A stretch of 8,365 nt of DNA from Actinomycetes bacterium (GTDB lineage Bacteria > Actinomycetota > Actinomycetes > Mycobacteriales > Micromonosporaceae), in NCBI GenBank assembly GCA_023437285.1, contig JAEZGP010000222.1:1-8365 (forward strand), read 5' to 3'. The notes under the pieces were generated by a model. That model was not told where the DNA came from, searched no databases, and saw only the letters and a list, made by a program, of their open reading frames with translations. Position 1 is the first letter of the stretch. Each line of letters starts with the position of its first letter. The translations under genes were made by a program, and so were the position numbers. Positions 7,081 to 8,365 of the stretch are shown one piece after another.

Positions 7081-8365
7081 GGCATGCGCCGCTACCTCGC
7101 CGCCATCGGCGCGTACGGCATCGCGACGGCGATCATCGTGGTGGGTTTCGCCGACAGCCTCGCGCGCGTCCTCGCCGGGGTGGCCGATGGCCGGCTGAAC
7201 ACCGGCGCGCTGGCCGCCACGGCCGCCTTCGCCACGGCGCGGGGCTTACTCGCCGCCACCCGCGGCGCGACCGTCACCTCGGCCGCCGCCACCCTCAAGG
7301 CCCACCTGCGCGCCGACCTGCTGACCCGGGCCCTGGGCCGGGGGCCGGTGTGGCTGCGCGGCCAGCGCGCCGGGGAACTGGCCACGCTCGCCGGCCCCGG
7401 CGTCAACGGACTCGACGCGTACCTCACCGGGTACCTTCCGATGCTGGTCACGGCCGTGACCGTACCGGTGGCCGTGCTCGGCCGCCTCGCCCTGGCCGAC
7501 GGCACGGCTGCGCTGACCGTCGCGCTGACCCTCCCGCTCGTACCGATCTTCGCGGCCCTGGTCGGCTGGCACACCGCGAAGGCCACCCAGCGTCAGTGGC
7601 GGCTGCTGCACCGCCTCGGGGGCCACTTCCTGGACATGCTCACCGGCATGTCGACGCTGCGCGCCTTCGGCCGGGCTGGCGCCCAGGTCGAGGTGGTGCG
7701 CGCCATGGCCGACAAGCACCGCGACGCCACGATGCGCACCCTGCGGGTGGCGTTCCTGTCCGCGCTCGTCCTCGAGCTGCTGGCCACCCTGGCGGTCGCG
7801 CTCGTCGCCGTCCCGGTCGGGGTGACCCTGCTCAGCGGCGGGATCACCCTGCCGGTCGCGCTGCTGGTGCTGCTGCTCACCCCGGAGGCGTTCGCGCCGC
7901 TGCGCGCCGCCGGCGCCCAGTTCCACGCCAGCCAGGAGGGCCTCGCGGCGCTGCGGGACGTCTTCGCCGTCCGCGAGGCCGGCCCGGCCGCGCCGGCGCG
8001 ATCCGGTGGGGTGGCGCTCACGCCGCGCGCGTCGCGGCTCGTCTTCGACAACGCCACCTTCGAGTACGCCGGACAGCCGGTCCTGCGCGACGTCACCGTC
8101 GCGATCTCGCCGGGGGAGCGGGTCGCGTTGATCGGCCCGAGCGGCGCGGGCAAGAGCACCCTGCTGCACGCCCTGCTCGGCTTCGTGACCCCGGCGTCGG
8201 GTCGCGTGCTGGCCGGTGCGACCGACCTCACCGATGTTGATCTCGACGGGTGGCGCGCGCGGGTCGCGTGGGTGCCGCAGCGGCCGTACCTGTTCGCGGC
8301 GAGCGTCGCCGACAACATCCGCCTCGGCCTGCCCGACCCCCCCGACGAGGCGGTACGCGCGGCCG
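7021..8365 (+). CDS. cydD: Thiol reductant ABC exporter subunit CydD-like, 3' end outside window
   Basis: The visible 448 codons encode an ABC exporter half-transporter: a membrane domain with about six hydrophobic segments (roughly residues 25-300), then the start of the nucleotide-binding domain. Walker A is GPSGAGKST (372-380) and the Q-loop glutamine is Gln420 in WVPQRPYLF; the signature motif and Walker B lie beyond the window. DPRLLR near the N-terminus, the GLDAYLTGYLP segment and LLLTPEAFAPLRAAGAQFHAS before the ATPase domain are typical of CydD. With CydC this protein exports cysteine or glutathione-type thiols and supports cytochrome bd assembly. The GTG at 7021 is the first start after an in-frame TGA at 6997; GTGs at 7039 and 7054 are alternatives. 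No cydAB lies upstream here. It follows the regulator by 40 bp but is functionally unrelated. A general multidrug-type ABC exporter is the less likely alternative. Confidence 0.83.
   Translation, partial: MSGAGAVRTGPVDPRLLRLPGMRRYLAAIGAYGIATAIIVVGFADSLARVLAGVADGRLNTGALAATAAFATARGLLAATRGATVTSAAATLKAHLRADLLTRALGRGPVWLRGQRAGELATLAGPGVNGLDAYLTGYLPMLVTAVTVPVAVLGRLALADGTAALTVALTLPLVPIFAALVGWHTAKATQRQWRLLHRLGGHFLDMLTGMSTLRAFGRAGAQVEVVRAMADKHRDATMRTLRVAFLSALVLELLATLAVALVAVPVGVTLLSGGITLPVALLVLLLTPEAFAPLRAAGAQFHASQEGLAALRDVFAVREAGPAAPARSGGVALTPRASRLVFDNATFEYAGQPVLRDVTVAISPGERVALIGPSGAGKSTLLHALLGFVTPASGRVLAGATDLTDVDLDGWRARVAWVPQRPYLFAASVADNIRLGLPDPPDEAVRAA

Overview
The window is high-GC DNA with GTG starts, short intergenic gaps and strong third-position G/C, which fits an actinomycete. 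Gene content and protein style suggest Streptomyces-Micromonospora-type soil actinobacteria, perhaps Micromonosporales, but this placement is only an impression from sequence style. Most of the window is a cellobiose/cello-oligosaccharide uptake and hydrolysis locus of the ceb type.

Layout: (1) Positions 1-411, minus strand: 5' part of a RibD-C/Rv2671-like pyrimidine (dihydrofolate-reductase-fold) reductase whose 3' end lies outside the window, preceded by a doubtful small Cys/His-rich ORF ending at 436. (2) About 730-1141: regulatory region with three 14-bp palindromes that match or nearly match the CebR/CelR operator TGGGAGCGCTCCCA, a TTGACA -35 box framed by two of them, an AT-rich island between the first two, and a 5'-leader stem-loop. 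(3) 1142-5856, plus strand: cebE-like lipoprotein, cebF-like and cebG-like permeases, and a cytosolic GH1 beta-glucosidase (bglC-like). The genes are tightly packed; the only sizeable gap, after the binding-protein gene, holds a 17-bp hairpin. (4) 5916-6980, plus strand: a LacI-family regulator of CebR type, following bglC by 59 bp instead of lying divergently upstream as in Streptomyces. (5) 7021-8365, plus strand: CydD-like subunit of a thiol-reductant ABC exporter, running off the window, preceded by a possible leaderless six-codon leader ORF and a long inverted repeat around its start codon.

How it works together (inference from family knowledge): the lipoprotein captures cellobiose or short cello-oligosaccharides outside the membrane, the two permeases import them with an ATPase encoded elsewhere (MsiK in Streptomyces), the GH1 enzyme splits them to glucose in the cytosol, and the LacI-family protein represses the operon at the palindromes until the sugar induces it. 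Because the regulator follows bglC on the same strand, with no matching operator of its own, read-through would put it under its own control.

Nothing here is clearly a new biological system. The parts most worth a second look are the three-operator architecture, the intercistronic and leader hairpins, and the unusual leader of the cydD-like gene.
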